64,000 nucleotides of DNA from Dehalococcoidia bacterium (GTDB taxonomy: Bacteria; Chloroflexota; Dehalococcoidia; SM23-28-2; RBG-16-64-32): positions 49,366 to 113,365 of the forward strand of contig JAUSFE010000125.1 in NCBI GenBank assembly GCA_030649945.1. Reading direction: 5' to 3'. Position 1 is the stretch's first letter; each line of letters starts with the position of its first letter. The notes under the pieces were generated by a model, which made no database searches, was not told the origin of the DNA, and saw only the letters and a program-made list of their open reading frames with translations. Both the position numbers and the translations under genes were made by a program. Of the stretch, positions 56,562 to 64,000 are shown piece by piece.

Positions 56562-57272
56562 TCACATCAGAGTCTTAATGGCTTTGTCCACCCGACTGAT
56601 CAACTCATCGACCTCGTCGGGCGTCGGTTCGCGCTGCTTCTTGTGATCGCACAGATTGCGGATGTCGGACAGCCTCTGGATGCCCCGCCACTGGGTCACG
56701 TCGAGCACATCCGCCTTCTTGAGCGCATCGTTAAAGTCTGAGATGTGGGCATCCTTCTTTCGTATGACGACACCATGATTCCCACAAACCTGAGCCAAGT
56801 GGCCTTCTAGCACGACCCCAGCGACTGCTCCCGCTGCCCTATCGTATCCGTTCGTCAGAAGATGACGGGCCGCATCCAACTCAGAGTCGAACAAGTCGGC
56901 CTGAAGAACCTCGCGAATGTTGGCAAGAATGTCTCCTAACCGCGCCTCCGCTGAGGCGAGTATCGCGAGCTGGCTCTGAAACTTTACGAAGGCCGCTAGA
57001 TGTACATCGAATTGCGCTTTCCCGAATGCGTCTGGCGCTGGCCCCAGGCCTTGAACGTAGTCCTCGAGCGAATATGTCTCTGGACTATAGTGCTTGCGTC
57101 TGAGATCCCGATCGTAATGGCGCCTGAAATCAGCCTCGCGGTCTGGTATCAGCGACCGGACTGCACCCAGCGCTTGCGTGTACCATTGCTGATATCCCGT
57201 CATGAAGCTGGAATGGCCCTCCTTGTTCGTCGCCTTCAGCAGGTTGGCGCCCTCTCGTACTAGCGCTTCCAA
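56562..57272 (-). CDS. Hypothetical protein, HEPN/DUF4145-like
   Basis: Helical protein ending [45 protein letters not shown]. Confidence 0.45.
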   Translation of the reverse strand: MEALVREGANLLKATNKEGHSSFMTGYQQWYTQALGAVRSLIPDREADFRRHYDRDLRRKHYSPETYSLEDYVQGLGPAPDAFGKAQFDVHLAAFVKFQSQLAILASAEARLGDILANIREVLQADLFDSELDAARHLLTNGYDRAAGAVAGVVLEGHLAQVCGNHGVVIRKKDAHISDFNDALKKADVLDVTQWRGIQRLSDIRNLCDHKKQREPTPDEVDELISRVDKAIKTLM

Positions 57273-57310
57273 TTCAGCCGAGACCTTCTTTCTCCGTCGT
57301 AGTCAGCACT

Positions 57311-57530
57311 TCAGAACCGCTCCGGTACAGAGCGCGCCGTCAGCGGACCGAGGCAGGTCAGGGCGGGCCGCCGGCCCGGCGGGGTGCACGGTTCGCCGCG
57401 CGCAGACGCAGCCTCGCCCCCCAGGTCCCTTCGCGAAGATGCGACATCTTGCGTGCGACCCGTCTTGCCGCTCAGGACGACAGAGTTGGGGCGTCCCACC
57501 CGCTTGCCGCTGAGGATGACAGGGCGGGGC
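57311..57530 (-). pseudogene. Relic resembling the cobA-hemD insert plus flanking HemD segment
   Basis: VVLSGKTGRTQDVASSRRDLGGEAASARGEP...RRPALTCLGPLTARS vs HemD VILSGKDAGARRAVSSRRNLGGEAAPARGEE...RRPLIACIGPVTAQT. Confidence 0.55.
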
Positions 57531-57561
57531 TCATCCGGCATCGGTCGCGATGTGCGGGGCG

Positions 57562-57990
57562 TCATGGCGGCACCTCCGTCGTCTCCGCCAGGGGCAGGCC
57601 CTCGTAAATCTCCAGGAGGTTGCCGGCAGGGTCCCGGAAGTGGGCGCTGCGCAGGTGCCACGCCGGGCGGGCGCCGGGCGCGGTGACGAAGCTGACGCCT
57701 CGCTCGCGCAGCCGCTCGTACGTCTCGTCCACGCTCAGCACCTCAAAGGTGAGGGCCAGGCTGTCCTGGACGTCAGTCCGCGGGGGCCTGGCGGCGGCGC
57801 CGACGATCTCCGCCATCAGCCGCCGCTGGTAGAGGCCGATGAAGGCGCCGCCGGCGGCGAACTCCGCGTACGGGCCGGACGGGTCGCCGAAGCGCACGGG
57901 TATCTCCAGCACCTCCTCATAGAAGCGGAAGCACTCGGCGAAGTTGTCAACGAGGAGGCGGACGTGGGTGAACTCAACGGCAATCGTCAT
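57562..57990 (-). CDS. VOC-family (glyoxalase/bleomycin-resistance fold) protein
   Basis: EFTHVRLLVDNFAECFRFYEEVLEIPVRFGDPSGPYAEFAAGGAFIGLYQR...HLRSAHFRDPAGNLLEIYEGL. Confidence 0.88.
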   Translation of the reverse strand: MTIAVEFTHVRLLVDNFAECFRFYEEVLEIPVRFGDPSGPYAEFAAGGAFIGLYQRRLMAEIVGAAARPPRTDVQDSLALTFEVLSVDETYERLRERGVSFVTAPGARPAWHLRSAHFRDPAGNLLEIYEGLPLAETTEVPP

Positions 57991-58029
57991 TGGCCCTGCT
58001 CCTGTGCACTCGCCCTGCGGGCGGGTCTA

Positions 58030-59700
58030 TCAGGCATGACTCTCCAGGTGCTGCCGCAGCGCCCGCACCAGGCCCTCCACGGTGTGCTCTGTCGCCTCCA
58101 CGTCCACCGGCAGCCCCAGCTCTGCCGCTGTCTGCGCGGTGACGGGGCCGATGCAGGCGATGAGGGGGCGGCGGCGTTCCGGAGAGGCACTCTCTTCGCC
58201 ACGCGCCGGTGCAGCCTCGCCCCCCAGATTCCTTCGCGAAGATACCGCCCTCCGCGCACCGGCGTCTTTGCCGCTCAGAATGACAGGGAAATCGTCGCCC
58301 AGCATCTGCACCAGGTTGCGCACGGTGGAGGAGCTGGTGAAGGTGACGATGTCGATGCGGCCGTCGCGGAGCAGTTGCATCGTCTCCTCGGGTACGCTCT
58401 CGGGGACGGCTGCCCGATACAGGGTAAGCTCTTCCACCTTCGCCCCGCGGCTCTGCAGCCCCCTTATGAGCAGGTCCCGGGCGCCCTCCGCCCGAGGCAG
58501 CAGCACAAGCTTGCCCTGGAGATCGGTCTCTTTTTCGAAGGCCTCGACGAGACTTTCCGCGATGTAGTCCTCCGGCACCAGATCGACGGCGATTCCCCAC
58601 TCCTCGATCGCTTCTGCGGTCTCGGGGCCAATGGCGGCGACGAGGCTGTCGCCAAGTGCGCGGGCGTCAAGGCCCGTCGCCCACAGGATAGTGAAGAATA
58701 TCTCCACGGCGTTGGCGCTGGTGAAGACCACCCAGTCGTAGTTGCCATTGACAAGCCGCGTGATCGCCCGCTCCACCTTCTTCTCGTCGATGGCGGGCTG
58801 TATCTCGATGGTAGGCAGTTCGATGGCGAGCCCGCCTTCTGCTTCGATCATCCTCGCCAGCTCGCTCGCCTGCTCTCGCGTGCGCGTGATGAGCACCCGC
58901 TTGCCGAAGAGGGGACGTGCCTCGAACCAGGAGAGGGTCTCGCGCAGACGCACCACGTCACCAACGACAGCGATCGCGGGCGGCGTGAGGCCGGCCTCCT
59001 GCGCGAGCGAGACGATGTCCGCCAGCGTGCCGACGATGGTCGTCTGCTCCGGCGTGGTGCCCCAGCGGATGACGGCGACGGGCGTGCCGGGCGCTCGCCC
59101 ATGGGCGCGGAGCTGATCGACCACCTCCGGCAGGGTCTTCGTGCCCATGAGGACGACCAGGGTATCGACGGCGGTGGCCAGCCTGTCCCAGCGCAGGGCG
59201 GACTCCGGTTTGGCCGGGTCCTCGTGGCCGGTGATCACGGCGAAGGATACGGCCACGCCGCGGTGTGTGACCGGGATGCCGGCGTAGGCGGGGACGGCGA
59301 CGGCGGAGGTGACGCCGGGCACGACGCCGAACGGCAGGCCGGCCGCGCGCAGGGCCTCCGCCTCTTCGCCGCCGCGCCCGAAGACGAAGGGGTCGCCGCC
59401 CTTCAGACGCACGACGCGCTTGCCCGCGCGTGCCTTCTCGATCAGCAGGGCATTGATGGTCTGCTGGTCCCAATGGGGGCCGCCGCCTTCCTTGCCGGCA
59501 TAGATCAACTCCGCCTCCGGGCGGGCATGGTCCAGCAGGCGGGGGCTGACCAGGCGGTCGTAGACGATGACGTCGGCCTCGCGCAGGCGCTCCAGGCCGG
59601 CGACTGTGATGAGGCCGGGGTCTCCAGGGCCCGCGCCGACGAGCCACACTTTCCCGGCCGGAGCGGGAGGCCGGCGGGTAGAGGGTGGACGTTCGGTCAC
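58030..59700 (-). CDS. cobA-hemD: Fused uroporphyrinogen-III C-methyltransferase / uroporphyrinogen-III synthase
   Basis: KVWLVGAGPGDPGLITVAGLERLREADVIVYDRLVSP (CobA); VTFTSSSTVRNLVQML...IACIGPVTAQTAAELGLPVDVEATEHTVEGLV (HemD). Confidence 0.93.
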   Translation of the reverse strand: MTERPPSTRRPPAPAGKVWLVGAGPGDPGLITVAGLERLREADVIVYDRLVSPRLLDHARPEAELIYAGKEGGGPHWDQQTINALLIEKARAGKRVVRLKGGDPFVFGRGGEEAEALRAAGLPFGVVPGVTSAVAVPAYAGIPVTHRGVAVSFAVITGHEDPAKPESALRWDRLATAVDTLVVLMGTKTLPEVVDQLRAHGRAPGTPVAVIRWGTTPEQTTIVGTLADIVSLAQEAGLTPPAIAVVGDVVRLRETLSWFEARPLFGKRVLITRTREQASELARMIEAEGGLAIELPTIEIQPAIDEKKVERAITRLVNGNYDWVVFTSANAVEIFFTILWATGLDARALGDSLVAAIGPETAEAIEEWGIAVDLVPEDYIAESLVEAFEKETDLQGKLVLLPRAEGARDLLIRGLQSRGAKVEELTLYRAAVPESVPEETMQLLRDGRIDIVTFTSSSTVRNLVQMLGDDFPVILSGKDAGARRAVSSRRNLGGEAAPARGEESASPERRRPLIACIGPVTAQTAAELGLPVDVEATEHTVEGLVRALRQHLESHA

Positions 59701-60686
59701 GACGCGGCCTCCCCGGACGGGGCTGACGCCAGGAGGGCGGCGGCGCCTTCAGCGAGCAGACGCTCCGCGAGCCGTGAGCCGAGGCTTTCGGCCTCCTCCG
59801 CCGCTCCCTCGATCTCGGCGCGCAGGAGGCGGCCGTCGGGCGCGCCGACGAGGCCGAGCAGGCGCAGCGTGGCGGCTTCTTCACCCCTCGCCCGCGCAGC
59901 GGGAGAGGGGTCGCCCGCCGCGGGCGGGGGTGAGGGCAGCCCGAGCGCGGCGATGGCGGCGTGACAGCCGCCGCCCAGGCGACGCTCGAAGGCGCGCTCG
60001 GCCGTGACGGCGATATGGGTATCGGCGTGATCCAGGGTCTTGACCGCGGGCAGGGCGCGCTCGTCATCGCTGCGGACCTGGACGGCGAGGGCGCCCTGGC
60101 CGGCGGCGGGGAGCATCTCTGCGAGCGTGAAGACCTGCGAGGCGCGGTCCAGCCAGCCGAGCCGGGCGAGGCCCGCCGCCGCGAGCACCACGGCGTCGTA
60201 ACCGCCCTCTTGCACCTTGCGGATGCGGGTGTCCACGTTGCCGCGGATATCGCGGATGCGCAGGTCCGGCCGCAGGGCCAGCACCTGGCAGGCGCGGCGC
60301 GGGCTGCCCGTGCCCACGGCGGCCCCCGCCGGCAGCCCGCTGAGCGGCGAGCCGTCGCGGGTGATGAGCACGTCGCGCACGTCCTCCCGCGGCAGCGTGG
60401 CGGCGATGGCCAGGCCGTCCGTCTCCTCGCTGGGCAGGTCCTTCAGACTGTGGACGGCGATGTCGATCTCGCCCGCAAGCAGCGCGCGCTCCAGCTCCAC
60501 CACAAAGACGCCCCGGCCGCCGATCTCGCTCAGGGAGGCGGCGCTGCGGTCTCCCTCGGTGTGCAGGGTGCGCACCTCGAACGCGGCCCCGGGATGGGCC
60601 GAGCGGAGTGCGGCGAGGACTATCTCAGTCTGGCGGAGGGCGAGACGGCTGCCCCTGGTGCCGATTACGAGAGCGCGGCGCGACAC
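59697..60686 (-). CDS. hemC: Porphobilinogen deaminase
   Basis: IGTRGSRLALRQTEIVLAALR, DIAVHSLKDLPSEETDGLAIAATLPREDVRDVLI, TGSPRRACQVLALRPDL, ERAFERRLGGGCHAAIAALG. Confidence 0.94.
   Translation of the reverse strand: MSRRALVIGTRGSRLALRQTEIVLAALRSAHPGAAFEVRTLHTEGDRSAASLSEIGGRGVFVVELERALLAGEIDIAVHSLKDLPSEETDGLAIAATLPREDVRDVLITRDGSPLSGLPAGAAVGTGSPRRACQVLALRPDLRIRDIRGNVDTRIRKVQEGGYDAVVLAAAGLARLGWLDRASQVFTLAEMLPAAGQGALAVQVRSDDERALPAVKTLDHADTHIAVTAERAFERRLGGGCHAAIAALGLPSPPPAAGDPSPAARARGEEAATLRLLGLVGAPDGRLLRAEIEGAAEEAESLGSRLAERLLAEGAAALLASAPSGEAAS
59881..59940 (-). repeat. In-frame palindromic insert in hemC
   Basis: CCCCTCGCCCGCGCAGCGGGAGAGGGGTCGCCCGCCGCGGGCGGGGGTGAGGG; encodes LPSPPPAAGDPSPAARARGEEA. 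Confidence 0.65.
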
Positions 60687-60690
60687 AACT

Positions 60691-62064
60691 TCAGGCTCCC
60701 CCTACCCCGCCCTCCCGAGCGCCGTGGTCGTGAGGCGTGGCCGGCGTCACGATGTGGGGCGCGGGCGGCTCGGGGCTGGGCCCATGGGCCGCAGATGAGG
60801 ACCGCGCCTCGCCGGGGTGAACGTCGAACAGGTCCTGCAGGGCTTCCATGTAAAGGCCCTTGTCCGCGCCGTCCTTCAGCCGGGCGATGGGGCGGTCCAG
60901 CATCTTCTTGACGATGGCCGCGGTCATGGCCTCTATGCGCAGGCGGGACCCCTCGTCCATTTCCGGCAGCCGCCGCAGCGTGCGCTCCAGCTCGTGCCGG
61001 CGGATGGCCTCGGCCCGCCCGCGCAGGGCGGCGATGACGGGATACACGTCCAGGGAGCGCCACCACTCCAGGAAGGCGTTGACCTCTTCCTCGACGATCA
61101 TCTCGACGCGACTGACCTCGGCCCGGCGCTCGCGCCAGCCCTCGCCGGCCACGGCCTCGATGTCGTCGATGTCGAAGAGGTGGACGTCGCGGATCTCGCG
61201 GACGGCCGGATCTATGTCCCTGGGGACGGCGATATCGATGAAGAGCAGGCCGCGGCCGTTGCGGGCCGCCATCAACGGCCGCACCTCTGCCGGCCCGATG
61301 ATGAAGCCTTCCGCGCTTGTCCCGCTGATCACGATATCGGAGCCGGCGAGCGCGTCGCCGAGCTGTGAGAACGGGACGGCTTCCGTATTGGCGCCGATCT
61401 CGCCGGCGACGGCCAGCGCGCGCTCACGGGTGCGGTTGGCCACCAGGACACGGGCGCCGGGCTGCTGCGCCAGGCTCTTGGCCGCCAGCTTGCCCATGCT
61501 GCCGGCGCTGATGACGAGGACGGTCTTGCCCGCCAGATCGCCCAGGCTCTCGCGGGCAAGGGCGACCGCGGCGGAGCTGATGGAAACGGCGTGGCGGCCA
61601 ATGTCTGTCTCTGTGCGGGCGCGTTTGCCGGCGGCGAGGGCGGAGTGAAAGACCCGCGAGAGGACGCCGTTCAGGGTGCCCGCCGCCGTGGCGGCGGACA
61701 TGGCGTCGCGTACCTGGCCCAGGATCTGCGATTCGCCCAGCACCATGGAATCGATGCCGGAGGCGACACGGAAGAGGTGGCGGACGGCCTCGCGGTGCTG
61801 CAGCACATAGAAGTGCGCGGGGTCTATCTGCGTGCCCTTGATCCCGTTCAGAAGGTCCACCAGGTCGTGGCCCGGCTGCACCGCTGCGTAGAGCTCCGTG
61901 CGGTTGCAGGTGGACAGGAGCACCGCGCCGCCGGCCGTGGCGCTGACGGCGGCCAGGGCGGGCGGCAGTTCGGCGGGCCCAAAGGCCAGCTTCTCCCGCT
62001 CCTCCACTGGCGAGGTGAGGTGGTTGAGCCCCACGCAGGTGACGAAGGCTTGCTCCTGCTTCAT
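60691..62064 (-). CDS. hemA: Glutamyl-tRNA reductase
   Basis: VGLNHLTSPVEEREKLAF, VLLSTCNRTELYA, GIDSMVLGESQILGQVRDA, VLVISAGSMGKLAAKSL. Confidence 0.95.
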   Translation of the reverse strand: MKQEQAFVTCVGLNHLTSPVEEREKLAFGPAELPPALAAVSATAGGAVLLSTCNRTELYAAVQPGHDLVDLLNGIKGTQIDPAHFYVLQHREAVRHLFRVASGIDSMVLGESQILGQVRDAMSAATAAGTLNGVLSRVFHSALAAGKRARTETDIGRHAVSISSAAVALARESLGDLAGKTVLVISAGSMGKLAAKSLAQQPGARVLVANRTRERALAVAGEIGANTEAVPFSQLGDALAGSDIVISGTSAEGFIIGPAEVRPLMAARNGRGLLFIDIAVPRDIDPAVREIRDVHLFDIDDIEAVAGEGWRERRAEVSRVEMIVEEEVNAFLEWWRSLDVYPVIAALRGRAEAIRRHELERTLRRLPEMDEGSRLRIEAMTAAIVKKMLDRPIARLKDGADKGLYMEALQDLFDVHPGEARSSSAAHGPSPEPPAPHIVTPATPHDHGAREGGVGGA

Positions 62065-62699
62065 ACGCCGCTCACCGGCTCCAGCAAAGCCCGCAGCAGG
62101 CGCTCTCTGGCCTCCGCCCGGCGGCCTCCGGCCAGCAGCCGCTTCAGCTCGGCGTCCAGGGCCGCGTTCCAGATGTCCGGCGGCGCCTGTATGCCGCGCT
62201 CGCGCAGCTCGGCGCGCACCTCCGCGGCAAGCTCGAGCATGAGCACGTGCTCCTCCGTGAGGAACTCCTGCAGCTCCTCGCGCATTTTGCGGGCCATGGC
62301 CGGGCTGGTGCCGCTGGTGGACACCGCGACGACCAGTGGGCCGCGCTCAACGACGCCCGGCATGATGAAGTCGCAGTTGGGCGGGTCGTCCACGGCGTTC
62401 ACCCAAACCCCGCGCTCTTTGCCCTCGCGCGCCACCACGGCGTTGACGGAGCGGTCGTCAGTGGCGACGAAGGCAAGCACATAGCCTTCCAGGTCGCCGG
62501 GACGGTACTCGCGCCGGGTGTGGCGGAAGCGTCCGCCGGCGGCGAGACGGGAGAGGGGCGCGCTCAGTTCCGGGCTGATCACCGTGACCTGCGCGCCGGC
62601 GTTGAGCAGCCCTTCCACCTTCTGCTGGGCGATTTTCCCGCCGCCGATGACCACGGCGGGCTTGCCGGCGAGATCCAGGAAGACCGGGTAGTAGCGCAT
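62061..62699 (-). CDS. Precorrin-2 dehydrogenase / siroheme ferrochelatase N-domain
   Basis: MRYYPVFLDLAGKPAVVIGGGKIAQQKVEGLLNAGAQVTVISPEL, LAFVATDDRSVNAVVAREGKERGVWVNAVDDPPNCDFIMPGVVERGPLVVAVSTSGTSPAMA. Confidence 0.92.
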   Translation of the reverse strand: MRYYPVFLDLAGKPAVVIGGGKIAQQKVEGLLNAGAQVTVISPELSAPLSRLAAGGRFRHTRREYRPGDLEGYVLAFVATDDRSVNAVVAREGKERGVWVNAVDDPPNCDFIMPGVVERGPLVVAVSTSGTSPAMARKMREELQEFLTEEHVLMLELAAEVRAELRERGIQAPPDIWNAALDAELKRLLAGGRRAEARERLLRALLEPVSGV

Positions 62700-62718
62700 T
62701 GCGGCGGGTGCGGCGGCC

Positions 62719-63384
62719 CTAGGGCCGGGCAGTGGCGACCACCGCTTCGCTGTAGGACTCGGCGATGGACAGGAGCACCTGGTCGGCCAGGTTGGCGAGA
62801 AGCTCCCAGAGCTCGAGCGCCTTCTCCGCCGTCAGGTCGTTCTTCTGCGCCTCCTCCATCGCGGTCTCATCCAGCGTCTTGCGGAAGAAGATGAAGGCCT
62901 CCACGGCGTCGCGCAGGCTGAGGCCGTCGCGGGCCAGCAGGCGGCCGTACTCGTGGGCGATCTCGCGCGCCTCGTCCAGGAGGTTGGTGCGGCGGGTCCC
63001 CTTGGTCAGGTACTCGGAGACGAGCGCCACCAGGCGGCGGCCCAGGGGGCGCATGCGGTCGCGTTCTTCCTCGCCCAGGCCGGAGTACCAGTGAGCGGCC
63101 TGGCTGCGGCCGCGCTGCAGACGCCGCCGGATGCGGGTGAGCGCCAGGTTGCTGATGGCGTTGTAGGGTTCGCGGACGGTGGGGGCCTGGCCGGCGACGA
63201 GGAGACGCAGATCCTCCTCCGAGAAGCGGCGGTGCCCGCCGGGGGTGCGGAAGGAGCGCACGTGGCCGGCGTCCGCCCAGCGGCGCAGCGTGGACTCGTT
63301 TACGCCCAGGAGCTTGCAGGCCTGGCCCAGGGTGATCCAGCGGGTGGTGAGAGTCTCGGGGTCATCGCGATAACGACCAGTCAC
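62719..63384 (-). CDS. MerR-like helix-turn-helix regulator (GTG start)
   Basis: WITLGQACKLLGVNESTLRRWADAGHVRSFRTPGGHRRFSEEDLRLLVAG plus helical C-terminal domain. Confidence 0.85.
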   Translation of the reverse strand: MTGRYRDDPETLTTRWITLGQACKLLGVNESTLRRWADAGHVRSFRTPGGHRRFSEEDLRLLVAGQAPTVREPYNAISNLALTRIRRRLQRGRSQAAHWYSGLGEEERDRMRPLGRRLVALVSEYLTKGTRRTNLLDEAREIAHEYGRLLARDGLSLRDAVEAFIFFRKTLDETAMEEAQKNDLTAEKALELWELLANLADQVLLSIAESYSEAVVATARP

Positions 63385-63436
63385 GGCGAACCTCACTAAA
63401 TTATGCAAAACGGGGGGCGTTGGTTGATCTGAATAG

Positions 63437-63465
63437 ATTTTATGGCCGCCTCTGACACGTGTCAA
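63437..63465 (-). promoter_or_regulatory. Sigma-70-like promoter of the MerR/heme cluster with overlapping palindrome
   Basis: Minus strand TTGACA-17 nt-TAAAAT; palindrome TGACACGTGTCA at 63453-63464 over the -35. Confidence 0.65.
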
Positions 63466-63536
63466 CCCAAACCAGGGTGATGACAAACGGGGAGTGCAGA
63501 AGGGCGGAGCCCAGGCCATCCCAGGGGCCGTACCCT

Positions 63537-63743
63537 CTACCAAGGGTCGTCCCTCCGCCAGTAGTCGGAGTCATGATGCCACAGGTCGCCGCCCAACGAA
63601 TTGAGAAATTCTCGTTTTGCGCCACACTTCTTGCAGTGCCCCTTGCTGGTGGTGCCCTGGGGAGTCTCAATGATCCAGTGGTGTTGGCAGGTGGAAGAGG
63701 CGACCACCGATTGACGCTCACCGCGGAGTGAGGTCTTGCCCAT
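63537..63743 (-). CDS. Small zinc-ribbon-like protein
   Basis: MGKTSLRGERQSVVASSTCQHHWIIETPQGTTSKGHCKKCGAKREFLNSL. Confidence 0.55.
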   Translation of the reverse strand: MGKTSLRGERQSVVASSTCQHHWIIETPQGTTSKGHCKKCGAKREFLNSLGGDLWHHDSDYWRRDDPW

Positions 63744-63784
63744 CAAGATCTCCTGTCAATCATTAGGGCTGCACCCGTCCACCC

Positions 63785-64000
63785 CTACCGTTCGACAGGG
63801 ACACCCACCAGACTGCCGTACTCGGTCCAGGAGCCGTCGTAGTTCTTGACGTCCGGGTAACCCAGGAGCTCGTGGAGGACGAACCAGGTGTGGGAGGAGC
63901 GCTCGCCGATGCGGCAGTAGGCGATGATGGGCCTGTCGGCGGCGGCGCCCTGCGATCCGTAGAGCTCCTTCAGCTCTGCGGGGGATTTGAAGGTGCCGTC
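63785..64000 (-). CDS. Rhodanese-type sulfurtransferase, C-terminal part (truncated by window edge)
   Basis: Minus strand [71 protein letters not shown]-stop. Confidence 0.9.
   Translation of the reverse strand, partial: DGTFKSPAELKELYGSQGAAADRPIIAYCRIGERSSHTWFVLHELLGYPDVKNYDGSWTEYGSLVGVPVER

Noticed and set aside
57550-59964. 804-aa plus-strand ORF antisense to cobA-hemD/hemC
   Set aside because: Gly/Ala/Arg/His-rich translation with no motifs, fully antisense to well-conserved genes; expected in high-GC DNA.

Overview
High-GC chromosomal window of about 64 kb, most like Chloroflexota (Dehalococcoidia-type); the taxonomy is inferred from gene content only. It is largely housekeeping with accessory inserts. 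Contents in order: lipA 3' end, murI, ribH, ribD, haloalkane dehalogenase; a translationally coupled tandem array of three alpha/beta-hydrolase-like + class III cyclase fusions (fourth paralog at 47-48 kb); GH172/DUF2961; PepSY + two-component system; two DUF4389 genes; dcd; SIMPL x2 + anti-sigma + ECF sigma; lepB, pyrE, putA; a complete Tad/Flp pilus locus (31.9-44.1 kb) with a VWA-FHA protein, an atypical response regulator and a J-like protein; an AAA ATPase; a metallopeptidase-like lipoprotein pair inserted next to dnaN; and a heme/siroheme cluster (hemL, hemB, cobA-hemD, hemC, hemA, sirC, MerR-like regulator). No rRNA, tRNA or CRISPR was recognised. Most interesting signals: (1) cyclase paralogs with near-constant cyclase modules but divergent hydrolase-like modules that have all lost the Ser nucleophile; (2) palindromic repeat elements lying in frame inside hemC, cobA-hemD, hemA, putA and pyrE, resembling the concept of Rickettsia palindromic elements; (3) an 11-bp-stem/11-nt-loop dispersed hairpin with compensatory stem changes; (4) a 24-nt duplicate of the dnaN 3' end bracketing a lipoprotein cassette; (5) several TAnnAT-(8-11 nt)-ATG starts suggesting leaderless mRNAs.
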